This document shows positions 7,680 to 15,541 of a DNA stretch of 33,400 nucleotides, in pieces (the first letter of the stretch is position 1; each line of letters begins with the position of its first letter). The notes under the pieces are model-generated. The model did not search any database. It worked only from the letters and a program-made list of their open reading frames with translations, and was not told where the DNA came from. Origin of the DNA: Promethearchaeota archaeon (GTDB taxonomy: Archaea > Asgardarchaeota > Lokiarchaeia > Sigyniarchaeales > SOKP01). Location of the stretch: positions 1 through 33,400 of the forward strand of contig JAEOTP010000020.1 in assembly GCA_016839765.1 (NCBI GenBank). The letters run 5' to 3'. A program made the position numbers and the translations under genes.

Positions 7680-8540
7680 ATGGAAAAAATCCTTGATGGA
7701 AAAAAATTAGCAGAAAAACTTAATTCTGAGTTAAAACAAGAAATTAACAATATTTTTGAAAAAACTGGAGTAAAACCAAAATTAGCGGCAATATTAGCAA
7801 ATGAAGATCCTGGCTCAGAGATATATGTAAATATGAAGAGGAAGAAATGTGCTGAGGTTGGCATTGAATCAATCTTGATTAAATTAGAAAAAGACATTTC
7901 AGAAAATACATTATTGGAAGAGATAAATAAACTCAATAATGATAATACTGTTCATGGTATTCTTTTGCAATTACCTCTTCCAACTAAATTAAAAGAGAGT
8001 ACAAATAAGTTTATAGAAAAAATTTCTCCCCTTAAAGATGTAGATGGTTTTAATCCTATTAATAAAGGTTTGCTTTTTGATTATAACGAAGAATTAGCAC
8101 CATGTACTCCCAAAGGAATAATTGCCCTGCTTGAATACTACAGCATAGAACTTAAGGGAAAAGACGTAGTTATCATTAATCGTTCCAATTTAGTGGGGAA
8201 GCCTCTTATTTTCATGCTTTTAAAGCGAAATGCAACTATAACGGTTTGTCATACATCAACAAAGAATATAGATAAGCACTTAAAAAGGGCGGATATATTA
8301 ATAGTTGCTGTAGGGAAACCTAAGTTTATAACAAAAGAAAAAATTAAAGAAGGCGCTATTATTATTGACGTGGGACAAAGTAGAGTTGAAGGGAAATTAT
8401 TTGGAGATGTTGATTTTGATCAAGTTTTTGAAAAATGCGGAGCGATTACCCCAACACCTGGGGGAGTAGGACCACTTACAGTAGCATTTTTACTCCAAAA
8501 TACCTTTATCGCATATAAAAAACAATTAAAAATTAACTAA
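7680..8540 (+). CDS. folD: Bifunctional methylenetetrahydrofolate dehydrogenase/methenyltetrahydrofolate cyclohydrolase
   Basis: FolD interconverts 5,10-methylene-, methenyl- and 10-formyl-tetrahydrofolate in the cytosol, using NADP. The protein starts MEKILDGKKLAEK, the normal FolD N-terminus. The catalytic YVNMKRKKC motif has Tyr49 and Lys53. Further signatures are GILLQLPLP, the dinucleotide-binding VVIINRSNLVGKPL, and the C-terminal TPTPGGVGPLTVAFLLQNT. The 286-residue length is typical. A longer frame from a TTG at 7635 adds 15 residues not seen in the family and overlaps the TATA box. In archaea FolD marks use of tetrahydrofolate as a C1 carrier, as reported for some Asgard lineages. 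It sits between genes of unrelated theme and has its own promoter. Confidence 0.95.
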   Translation: MEKILDGKKLAEKLNSELKQEINNIFEKTGVKPKLAAILANEDPGSEIYVNMKRKKCAEVGIESILIKLEKDISENTLLEEINKLNNDNTVHGILLQLPLPTKLKESTNKFIEKISPLKDVDGFNPINKGLLFDYNEELAPCTPKGIIALLEYYSIELKGKDVVIINRSNLVGKPLIFMLLKRNATITVCHTSTKNIDKHLKRADILIVAVGKPKFITKEKIKEGAIIIDVGQSRVEGKLFGDVDFDQVFEKCGAITPTPGGVGPLTVAFLLQNTFIAYKKQLKIN

Positions 8541-8651
8541 TAACTTTTGAAAACAATTTATATTAAGAATTTATAATAATAATATACAATATTACAAATT
8601 TTTAAATGTATATTGTAAGAGTATTATATTCTTTTACAGTGAGAAAATATA

Positions 8652-9104
8652 ATGGCTATTCTTGAAGTTGGAATAAATTTGGGAGTACGTAATCTTATTG
8701 AAATTAAATATTATTCTTCCTCAGATAATTTATTAGATCCAAACCTCAGAGCAGGATTTCTTTCCGCATTAGAATCATTTACAAATGAAGTATTTGGAGA
8801 TGACATAAATGTCGTTTCTTTAGCCTCATTTAAACTTGTATGCTATTGTGATTTAGTTGCTTTACCTAATGATCCTTCAAATAGCCAACCATTATTATCA
8901 TATGCAATTATTGAAAAAGAAACAGATGCAGAAATAGTAAAAAAACTTTTAAGCCAATTAAATTCACACTTTTTAAATAGATATTCTCTAAACGATATTT
9001 TTTCAAAAAAAGATAAATATTTTAAAATATTTGCTGATAGAATAAATGCAATTCTCGGAGATTTAAGATTAAAAACTGAAGATCGATTTAGATCGATTTT
9101 TTAA
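8652..9104 (+). CDS. Longin/roadblock-like small protein
   Basis: A 150-residue protein with the strand-rich N-terminal half and helix order of longin-type domains. GVRNLIEIKYYSS is followed by LDPNLRAGFLSALESFTNEVFGD, then strands INVVSLASFKLVCYCD and LLSYAIIEKETDAE, and a long C-terminal helical part. The 'sGFlsAlesFt.evFg' pattern is one I associate with longin-like proteins that are abundant in Asgard archaea; the assignment is from pattern, not a search. In eukaryotes such folds serve as platforms for small GTPases. The next gene downstream, 72 bases away, is a GTPase, so a partner relationship is a reasonable inference. A TATTATATT element about 26 bases before the ATG and a GTGAGA near the start support this start codon. 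Confidence 0.6.
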   Translation: MAILEVGINLGVRNLIEIKYYSSSDNLLDPNLRAGFLSALESFTNEVFGDDINVVSLASFKLVCYCDLVALPNDPSNSQPLLSYAIIEKETDAEIVKKLLSQLNSHFLNRYSLNDIFSKKDKYFKIFADRINAILGDLRLKTEDRFRSIF

Positions 9105-9176
9105 AAAGAAAAAGTCAAAAGTAAAATCTAATTATTTTAATACTTGATAAACATAATTCTATGGTGTTTTAGGTTT

Positions 9177-10379
9177 ATGAGTTCGAATATTGGACCAGAA
9201 GCAAAAGCGGCTTATCAAAAATATTTGGATGCTTCTACTTTGGAAGAAAAAATTAATCGCTTAGAAGAATTTATATCCCTTATTCCTAAACATAAAGCAA
9301 CTGAGAATATTGTAGCTTTAAATAAATCTCGTCTCGCAAAGTTAAAAAGAGAACAAGAAGATCAAAAGACTCGAAAAAAAGTTACAGCAAAATTAATTAG
9401 CCCCTTTTCGATTAAAAAAGAAGGTATTCAAGTTATTTTAATAAGTGATTATTACACACCTGGTGTGGGTAAAACATCATTATTAAATTTATTAACAGGG
9501 GCAGCAGAAGAAAAAATAGGTAAATTTACTCCCATACCAGAAATTGGCATTTATGAGTATAATAAAATTCGTTTTCAAATTGTTGACATGCCTTCAATAA
9601 TGAAAGGTGCGTCAACTGGAATGGGTAATGGTAAAGAAATTCTCTCACAATTACGATCCTGTGATTTATTATGTTTTTGTATAGATTTATCTCGAAATTA
9701 CGAGAACCAGATGAACATACTATTAAATGAGTTAGATTATGCTAACATTCGAATCAATTTTTCACCTCCGCCCATATCAATTGAAAAAACTGGGTCTAAT
9801 AAAGTTCAAGTTTTTTATCTTACAAGTGAAGCAAAAGACACCGAAAAATTTGAAGAATTAACGGAGAGAATAAAAGAACTGGTTAATGCGAGTGGTATGA
9901 GAAATGCTATTGTAAAAATTTATGGTGAAATAACCCTCACTGATATAGTCGATGCATTGAATCCATCTGTTGTATATAAAAAGGCAATAATTATAGGAAC
10001 TAAGGGGGATCTTCCTCAAACAGAGAAGAACTTTGAAAAATTAAAAAAATCCTATTCAAATATGTTCCCAATTATAATAGGAACGAGTGTAAAAAAAGCT
10101 GAAATGCCAGAGAACTTTGGAGAAATAATTTTAAAATTTTTAGGAAAAATTAAAATATATACTATGCATAAAGGAGTCATTGCCCAGAAACCACTGGTAA
10201 TAGATTCAGAATCTAATGTGCCACTAATTAAAGATGTTGCTTTAAAAATTCATAAAAGCTTCTATGACCAATTTGATTATGCTGTAGTTATTAGAGAATC
10301 AGATCGTCAAAAGCGTAAAAAAGTAGGTTTAGATTATGAAGTAAAAGATAATGATATTATTGAATTATTTACCAAATAG
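9177..10379 (+). CDS. Diverged DRG/Obg-family GTPase with C-terminal TGS domain
   Basis: Related to the DRG subfamily of Obg GTPases, which act on ribosomes. The helical N-terminus STLEEKINRLEEFI...KATENIVALNKSRLAKLKRE matches DRG proteins. The G domain follows at about 80-320, and residues about 325-400 (IKIYTMHKG...VGLDYEVKDNDIIELF) are a TGS domain. Nucleotide motifs are altered. The P-loop is YTPGVGKT (93-100), with Tyr where the first Gly belongs. G3 is DMPS (137-140) instead of DxPG. G4 is TKGD (275-278) instead of NKxD. Lys-Thr of the P-loop and the Asp of G3 and G4 remain, so binding may persist with unusual hydrolysis. The ATG at 9177 is preferred to a TTG at 9144 because the DRG-like sequence begins just after it. 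It follows the longin-like gene and probably works with it. Confidence 0.82.
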   Translation: MSSNIGPEAKAAYQKYLDASTLEEKINRLEEFISLIPKHKATENIVALNKSRLAKLKREQEDQKTRKKVTAKLISPFSIKKEGIQVILISDYYTPGVGKTSLLNLLTGAAEEKIGKFTPIPEIGIYEYNKIRFQIVDMPSIMKGASTGMGNGKEILSQLRSCDLLCFCIDLSRNYENQMNILLNELDYANIRINFSPPPISIEKTGSNKVQVFYLTSEAKDTEKFEELTERIKELVNASGMRNAIVKIYGEITLTDIVDALNPSVVYKKAIIIGTKGDLPQTEKNFEKLKKSYSNMFPIIIGTSVKKAEMPENFGEIILKFLGKIKIYTMHKGVIAQKPLVIDSESNVPLIKDVALKIHKSFYDQFDYAVVIRESDRQKRKKVGLDYEVKDNDIIELFTK

Positions 10380-10448
10380 TTGCTTTATTTTAGTTCTCTC
10401 TCTTAACCTAAAATTTTCTCATTTTCAATTTAGAGAATTAGATAGTCT

Positions 10449-13142
10449 CTATTCATAAATTTGAGTACTTTTTATACGACCAACAATTAGAGGTATTTTA
10501 TCTAATTCTTGTTCATATTTAGAATCTAATTTTGGAATACCCTTTAAAATGTTTAAGATGGCTTCAAAAGAATAGATAAGATTCTCTAGATAGTCAATGA
10601 TATCACCTTTAAATATTAAAATTTTATATTCTTCTTCAAAAAATTGACTAATTTCGTCAATTGAAAATCTATCATCAATTCTTAAGGATAGTAATAACTT
10701 TTCCAAATTTTTTCTTCCACATTCACAATAAGGGTTATCTTTACAAGTGCAATTAAAAATGTCCCTAACCCATTTTGTAATATATTCAATAAATTCATTA
10801 GAAAATTTCTTCCTTTTTTTTACATATTCAGCGTCCATCAAAGATAAAACACTCGCACTAAAAAAATTATTACTAAAATATTTCATATTAATATTTTTAG
10901 ACAAATCCGCTACGACCTTTTTTGATAAGTAAACATTTTTCAATGGTTTTAATTCAAGCACTATATCTATTAATTTTTCTGACTTTAGTTTTAAGGTATT
11001 AATAATTTCTAAGCTTTTATCAATTGTTAAAAAGGATTTAGCAATTGCCTGTCCCAATTCGGATACATAATATGCTGAATTATCATTTATTAAAATCAAT
11101 TTTAAAGTTAATAATTTTTTAAGAAATAAGTCTAAATTATAATCCGCATTTATTAGTTTTTGATTGAATTCATAAATCTGCTCTATATTTATACCCTCTC
11201 TGAACATTGAAATAAAGGCAAGTAATTCTGTTATTGATTTATCTTCATTTGGTTCCAATTCGAAATCCTTTATTTTTCCATTTAATAATTTAATCGCTAT
11301 ATCTTCTTCAGTAATTTTCATTTTAGGCATATATATTTTATTAGGCTCAACCAATACATATGCTAAACCAATTTCATGTTTCCCCAATCTACCAGCTCGT
11401 CCTAACATTTGTTCAAATTCTGCTACTGTTAGAATTTTTATTCCCATTGCCAGAGACTCAAAGATAACTTGCTTTGCAGGAAAATCCACTCCTGCGGCTA
11501 ATGCAGCAGTAGCAACTACAGCTGAAATTGTTTGTTTTTGGAACTCCATTTCGATTAATTTTCTTTCTTCACTTGTTAACCCAGAATGATACGCTTGTAC
11601 TTTAATTCCTTTTGTACGTAAATATGATGATAAAGATTCACATTTTTTTCGTGAATTAGTAAAAATAATAGATTGACCTCTAAACCCATAGGTAGATTTC
11701 TTAGAAAAAGCTGATTGAATTAATTTTACCATAAATTTTTGTTTTAAGGATTCGTTCAAACATAAAATTAAATGACGTTCAATAGGTACAGGTCTATTAT
11801 TATAGTTAATTAAAATGCAGTCTAACTTTTTAGCTAAAATTTCTGGGGCACCAATAGTCGCACTTAAATATAAAAATTGAACAAGTTTAAAATTAGACTT
11901 TAATCTTGCAATAAGACCATCCAATAAGTAACCTCTTTCAGAGTCTATAAGAGTTTGAATTTCATCAATTATTATTGTTCCAATTGTCCCTAATTTATCT
12001 TTATTTCCACTTCGCAAAAGGTAATCAATGGCTTCATATGTAGCAATAATAATATCTGCATCGATCAAATCGTCTAATTCAAGATTTTCAAAATTATCTA
12101 ATAGTGATTCACCTATCTTTTTAACAACCTTTAAATTCAACTTTCTATATTTTTTTTCAAATTCTTCCGTTCTGACATTTGCTAAAGCAACAATAGGTAC
12201 TAAATATAGCATTTTTAGCTTTTGTTGTAATACTTTTGTAATCCCTGCTATCTCTCCAATTAAGGTTTTTCCTGAAGATGTAGGCGCCATAACAATTTGA
12301 TTATTATTGGACTCTAATAATCCGTTTTCAATTGAAATTGCTTGAATAGGTAATAAGGTTTGAATTGCTTGTTCCTTTAACAAATATTGAAATTCATGAG
12401 GTATTAAAACCTCATCAATAGAATAGTATAAGTACTTTTTACTTAATTTAGGGCTTTTTTCAATATCATATAGTGTGATATCTCTATTTCTTACTGGATT
12501 AAAATCTGCTTTAAAAGCGACTAATACTTTATCAATATTTTTAAACTTTAAGAGCAGATGATTGAAAAAGTTTTTTAGTTTTGGGTTGATCTTTTCAGTT
12601 GAAATCAAACCAGTAAGTTTAGCACGGTTTAGAACAATCTCTAAAGCACATTCAGAACAAATAATTTGGTTTTTGAGTGATTTTATTTGTTGATTTTTGT
12701 TTAATATATTAAATTTATTATTTCCCAAGCAGACTCTGCAAAAAGTCAAATCAATTATGCTTTCAGTGTTTATATGGAAATTTTTAAACATTTTCTTTAT
12801 ATTTAAAAGATCTTGTGAATCACTATGACTTGGAAATGCAATAAATTCATTCTTATCTGAAAGTAGGAACTTTCTAAAGAGTTTTGGATCGATTGGCTCT
12901 TTAATACCATCTTTTAATATTTTTACAAAAGATAATGGACGAATTTTATTTTTAAAATCTAATCCAAAAAGAATTATTCCCCTAAAAAAGGGCTTATTAA
13001 CATAAGTAATTGTTTTGGATTTTCTGTTAAATGATTTCAAGTAAAAGAAATTTATATTAAACAAAAGTTCTTTTTTACTTTCATTATTTCTATCTAATAC
13101 AATAAAAAATCTTCTTTTAATTATACTCAATAGAAGAATCAC
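10449..13142 (-). CDS. Ski2-like superfamily 2 helicase with N-terminal zinc finger (ASH-Ski2-like)
   Basis: An RNA or DNA helicase. Motifs in order are: Q-like LLPIQAISIENG (272-285), Walker A APTSSGKT (286-293), DEIQ (393-396), SAT (427-429), VVATAALAAGVDFPA (542-556) and QMLGRAGR (578-585). DEIQ and the GRAGR context place it in the Ski2-like group. Ahead of the helicase core, C135/C138 and C162/C165 form a zinc finger, as described for archaeal ASH-Ski2 helicases linked to RNA decay. A second cluster, CTC...CEC (C798, C800, C806, C808), lies near the C-terminus and is followed by a helical tail. The GTG at 13142 opens the frame. However, its GTGAT also reads as a ribosome-binding site for a TTG at 13130, which would give a start MSIIKRR. 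A small protein gene lies just upstream on the same strand. Confidence 0.88.
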   Translation of the reverse strand: MILLLSIIKRRFFIVLDRNNESKKELLFNINFFYLKSFNRKSKTITYVNKPFFRGIILFGLDFKNKIRPLSFVKILKDGIKEPIDPKLFRKFLLSDKNEFIAFPSHSDSQDLLNIKKMFKNFHINTESIIDLTFCRVCLGNNKFNILNKNQQIKSLKNQIICSECALEIVLNRAKLTGLISTEKINPKLKNFFNHLLLKFKNIDKVLVAFKADFNPVRNRDITLYDIEKSPKLSKKYLYYSIDEVLIPHEFQYLLKEQAIQTLLPIQAISIENGLLESNNNQIVMAPTSSGKTLIGEIAGITKVLQQKLKMLYLVPIVALANVRTEEFEKKYRKLNLKVVKKIGESLLDNFENLELDDLIDADIIIATYEAIDYLLRSGNKDKLGTIGTIIIDEIQTLIDSERGYLLDGLIARLKSNFKLVQFLYLSATIGAPEILAKKLDCILINYNNRPVPIERHLILCLNESLKQKFMVKLIQSAFSKKSTYGFRGQSIIFTNSRKKCESLSSYLRTKGIKVQAYHSGLTSEERKLIEMEFQKQTISAVVATAALAAGVDFPAKQVIFESLAMGIKILTVAEFEQMLGRAGRLGKHEIGLAYVLVEPNKIYMPKMKITEEDIAIKLLNGKIKDFELEPNEDKSITELLAFISMFREGINIEQIYEFNQKLINADYNLDLFLKKLLTLKLILINDNSAYYVSELGQAIAKSFLTIDKSLEIINTLKLKSEKLIDIVLELKPLKNVYLSKKVVADLSKNINMKYFSNNFFSASVLSLMDAEYVKKRKKFSNEFIEYITKWVRDIFNCTCKDNPYCECGRKNLEKLLLSLRIDDRFSIDEISQFFEEEYKILIFKGDIIDYLENLIYSFEAILNILKGIPKLDSKYEQELDKIPLIVGRIKSTQIYE

Positions 13143-13150
13143 TAAAATCT

Positions 13151-13163
13151 ATCTTAATAAGAT
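13151..13163. repeat. Short palindrome before the helicase start
   Basis: ATCTTA-A-TAAGAT is a perfect 6-base inverted repeat around one central base, 9 bases upstream of the helicase GTG. It could be an operator or chance in AT-rich DNA. Confidence 0.3.
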
Positions 13164-13248
13164 AATAAATGAAAAATATTAATTCAACTTTTCTCTAAAT
13201 AAATTATATAAACATTTTAAAAATGAAAGAAGGAAAAAGAATTAAGAA

Positions 13249-13410
13249 TTAAAAACCAAAAACTTGTTTTATTTTATCATAAATTTCCTTGATCTGTTTA
13301 AGTTTTGTCTCATCTCCTTGGTTTAGAAAGTGTTCAATCCATTGTTGTAACCCACCTTGCTGAATCCATTGCAGAAAATACTCAACTGCTTGGCGTTCGT
13401 CAGCAGACAT
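13249..13410 (-). CDS. Small helical protein, 53 residues
   Basis: A frame from ATG at 13410 to TAA at 13249 encodes a 53-residue protein starting MSADERQAVEYFLQWIQQGG and ending DKIKQVFGF. It looks real. The codon choice and amino-acid mix resemble a folded soluble protein, with two or three amphipathic helices and repeated W-I motifs (QWIQQ, QWIEHF). It also has an N-terminal acidic cap, and AT-rich sequence with a TTATAATTATAAA-like TATA element lies about 30 bases upstream on its strand. It precedes the helicase by about 107 bases on the same strand and diverges from the DnaJ zinc-finger gene. No family is recognised. A helical adaptor or accessory protein is possible but is inference. 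Confidence 0.6.
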   Translation of the reverse strand: MSADERQAVEYFLQWIQQGGLQQWIEHFLNQGDETKLKQIKEIYDKIKQVFGF

Positions 13411-13544
13411 TTTTCTCTCTTAGTTTTTTTTGTTTATAATTATAATTTATTTCTATATAAAATTATAAATTATTCTATTTTATATTTTTATAATTTTAAT
13501 CTAATTAATTAAAAGGATATTAAAAAAAATAAAGTGAGATCTTT

Positions 13545-14504
13545 ATGCCAGATGTAAGAATTAAAACTCCAAATTTGGATGATATTTTCGAAAAGTGGAA
13601 ACAAGGGGCTGTTAGAAAGGATCGGAAGCATATGGAAAAACAATTTGGTACAAAAGGAGCTATCTTTTCCTTAGACGTTATATCTGCTGCGGAGTACGTT
13701 AAAGACACTATGAAAGAAGCAGCTATTTATTTTGCAGTTAAAAAAACTCTTGGACCCGCACCAATAGGTAAAGAAGAAAATGTTTTATTACCACCAAAAC
13801 TAGCTAGATTATATTTTTATTCTTTTAAGGGGTCCGGAAAAGTTGATAAAGAAACTTGGAAGGGTGATGAATTAGTGCCAATTTATGAATCTATTCAACC
13901 AGTATCTTGTAAGCGTTGCGGAGGAAAAGGATATATAGAAGAAAAGTGTAAGACCTGTAATGGAAATGGTAAAATTGAAGAAAATATAATCGTTTATGTA
14001 GGAGAAGAGCAAAAAAAAGAAAAGAAACCTTTTTCTTATTCATGTAATGTTTGTTATGGAACAGGAAGTCGCCGTAATCCATGTAAAGAGTGTGGAGGTC
14101 ATAAAAACCTATACAAATATGAAATTCTACCCGTTCCATTTAAGACAGTAGTTACAGGAGTCCCAGTACTTCATAGTAGTGCCCAAACTAGATACGAGAA
14201 GGAAATGGGAGAAGATCTTCACAAAATGCTTGAAGATGTCGAGGGAATTAAATTCAATGAATTTAAAGAGTTAGAGTCAAAAGCAGAAGCTTCCTTGGGT
14301 TATTGGAATAAAAATATAAAAAGGACTATTAGTTCAGCTGGGAGTGATCATAAAAGTTATCAAAAAGACAAAGATGTGCAGATAACGACACAGATCTATC
14401 TATTTCCACTAATTCAAATGTTTTGTGAAACTAAAAAAGGAAAAAAATTCGAGATCTATAGTCTAGGCTCAGCAAATAAATTTATGATCTATTCGAATTT
14501 TTAG
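13545..14504 (+). CDS. DnaJ-type zinc-finger protein lacking a J domain
   Basis: The central region carries four CxxC motifs of the DnaJ cysteine-rich type: C122/C125 (CKRCGGKGY), C135/C138 (CKTCNGNGK), C167/C170 (CNVCYGTGS) and C180/C183 (CKECGGHKN). They would bind two zinc ions and grip unfolded chains. The J domain that recruits Hsp70 is absent. The N-terminal 110 residues are an unrecognised mixed segment (KHMEKQFGTKGAIFSLDVIS), and the C-terminal 130 residues do not match DnaJ substrate-binding strands that I recognise. The start at ATG 13545 is preceded by GTGAGATC, a Shine-Dalgarno-like match. It diverges from the 53-residue gene. A zinc-dependent chaperone or protein-binding platform is likely; the client is unknown. 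Confidence 0.75.
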   Translation: MPDVRIKTPNLDDIFEKWKQGAVRKDRKHMEKQFGTKGAIFSLDVISAAEYVKDTMKEAAIYFAVKKTLGPAPIGKEENVLLPPKLARLYFYSFKGSGKVDKETWKGDELVPIYESIQPVSCKRCGGKGYIEEKCKTCNGNGKIEENIIVYVGEEQKKEKKPFSYSCNVCYGTGSRRNPCKECGGHKNLYKYEILPVPFKTVVTGVPVLHSSAQTRYEKEMGEDLHKMLEDVEGIKFNEFKELESKAEASLGYWNKNIKRTISSAGSDHKSYQKDKDVQITTQIYLFPLIQMFCETKKGKKFEIYSLGSANKFMIYSNF

Positions 14505-14524
14505 TTTTTCCAAAATATCAAATA

Positions 14525-14576
14525 TTTTTTTTAAAATTATTTAAATCTTAGAATGATCTTAATCAAAAAAAAAAAA
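14525..14576. terminator. Convergent terminator tracts
   Basis: Eight T residues at 14525-14532 follow the plus-strand DnaJ zinc-finger gene. Twelve A residues at 14565-14576 are a T run on the minus strand just after the kinase remnant. Together they look like back-to-back archaeal T-tract terminators. Confidence 0.5.
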
Positions 14577-14588
14577 TCACTTAAAAGT

Positions 14589-14846
14589 TCATTTGGAGAC
14601 GGCTTTATGTAATAATATAATAAAATTACTTCCTTTTCTATAATCACCTTTAACTTTATCTTCAACCCAGATTGAGCCATCAAAAGTAGTTATTATCTTT
14701 TTAACTAGAGAAAGACCTAAACCTAATCTTGAAAAGATATTTTTGTTTTGTTCATCAATTTGAAAAATTAATTTTTTCTGTTCATCAGGAATCCCTAATC
14801 CGTTATCAATAAATTCTATTTTTAAATAAATCTGAGATCTTAACAT
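14589..14846 (-). pseudogene. Histidine-kinase ATPase-domain remnant
   Basis: An 85-residue frame holds only the C-terminal half of a GHKL/HATPase_c domain. The G1 box DNGLGIPDE (14-22), an F-like segment KKLIFQ, the G2 box GLGLSLVKKI (42-51) and the final strands GSIWVED and GSNFIILL are present. The N box with its Mg-binding Asn, the dimerisation/phospho-acceptor His domain and any sensor are missing. In-frame extension upstream reaches a TGA at 14895-14897 after 16 codons without supplying them. It cannot be a working kinase alone. The ATG at 14846 sits at a sensible distance from the palindromic TATA region at 14877-14900, so the remnant may still be transcribed. Confidence 0.7.
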
Positions 14847-14876
14847 AAAATTTATAAGTAAATCCCCGATATCTAG

Positions 14877-14900
14877 GTTTGAGCTTATATAAGTTCAAAC
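14877..14900. promoter_or_regulatory. Near-perfect palindrome centred on a TATA box between divergent starts
   Basis: The left half is GTTTGAGCTTAT (14877-14888) and the right half is ATAAGTTCAAAC (14889-14900). Eleven of twelve base pairs are symmetric; the exception is one G opposite T. The centre, CTTATATAAG, is a TATA box readable on both strands. It lies about 39 bases before the ECF-component ATG (14927) and about 42 bases before the kinase-remnant ATG on the other strand (14846). This fits a bidirectional promoter covered by a dyad operator. Confidence 0.6.
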
Positions 14901-14926
14901 TTATAAATATTAAAAATGTGATTAAG

Positions 14927-15541
14927 ATGTCCCAAAATAAAAAAATATCAAAAAGTAGAAACTTTTTTGGATACTTATTACCTCAAAATCCTTTAATTAT
15001 CTCAATCATTGCCATTTTTGCAGCATTAACATGTGTGTTGACTTTAGTAATTAGAGTACCAGTTCCAACCACATCAGGATATATTAATATTGGTGATATA
15101 GCTGTAATGTTTACTGGGTTATTATTTGGGCCAATAATTGGAGGAATTGCTGGGGGTATAGGTCCAGCAATAGCAGATTTAATTGGTTACCCTCTATTTA
15201 CTATTCCTACTCTAATAATTAAAGGATTAGAAGGATTTGTTGTAGGACTAATCTCGAATCCAAGAGATAAAGAACTTAGAGTTGACTATCGAGATATTAT
15301 TGCTGTTGTGATTGGTGGTGTTATTATGGTATCAGGATATTTTTTAGTTGAGGCTTATGTATTCGGGATGGGTATTGGGGTAGCGTTGAGTGAAGTTCCT
15401 GGGAATCTCTTTCAATTTTTATTTGGAATAATTGGTTCTATTTTACTCATAAGTATCATGCGTAAAAATGTGATAGTTAACCTACCACATATTTTCAATA
15501 AAGTTTTTATATTTGAGTCTTTAGAAACATCATCAGAATAA
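14927..15541 (+). CDS. ECF transporter S component (vitamin-type substrate-binding membrane protein)
   Basis: A membrane protein of 204 residues with five or six hydrophobic helices. It has the family signature GYINIGDIAVMFTGLLFGPI, then the glycine-rich GGIAGGIGPAIADLIGYP, and IIKGLEGFVVGLI. In energy-coupling-factor importers this S component binds a vitamin or precursor and docks on shared T and A components. None of those is encoded in this window. The sequence best fits the COG4720/HmpT-like group, whose members have been linked to riboflavin, thiamine precursors and other cofactors; the substrate here is undetermined. The ATG at 14927 is preferred to a TTG at 14879, which would lie inside the palindromic promoter; GTGAT seven bases before the ATG supports this. 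The last nine bases overlap the convergent threonine synthase gene. Confidence 0.85.
   Translation: MSQNKKISKSRNFFGYLLPQNPLIISIIAIFAALTCVLTLVIRVPVPTTSGYINIGDIAVMFTGLLFGPIIGGIAGGIGPAIADLIGYPLFTIPTLIIKGLEGFVVGLISNPRDKELRVDYRDIIAVVIGGVIMVSGYFLVEAYVFGMGIGVALSEVPGNLFQFLFGIIGSILLISIMRKNVIVNLPHIFNKVFIFESLETSSE

Noticed and set aside
7628-7936. Minus-strand 102-residue frame over the folD start
   Set aside because: It overlaps a certain gene and its promoter and shows no family motif.
8583-8620. Inverted repeat TACAATAT...ATATTGTA before the longin-like gene
   Set aside because: Eight-base arms made almost only of A and T are common by chance here, and it does not overlap a clear promoter element symmetrically.
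9081-9100. Tandem GATCGATTT pair at the end of the longin-like gene
   Set aside because: It only encodes the repeated D-R-F-R-S ending; there is no further copy and no sign of a repeat array or attachment site.
12028-12300. Plus-strand 90-residue frame inside the helicase
   Set aside because: It lies opposite the conserved helicase motifs and has shadow-type composition.
13891-14139. Minus-strand 82-residue Phe/Tyr/His-rich frame inside the DnaJ zinc-finger gene
   Set aside because: It mirrors the cysteine- and lysine-rich zinc module and has no sensible start context.
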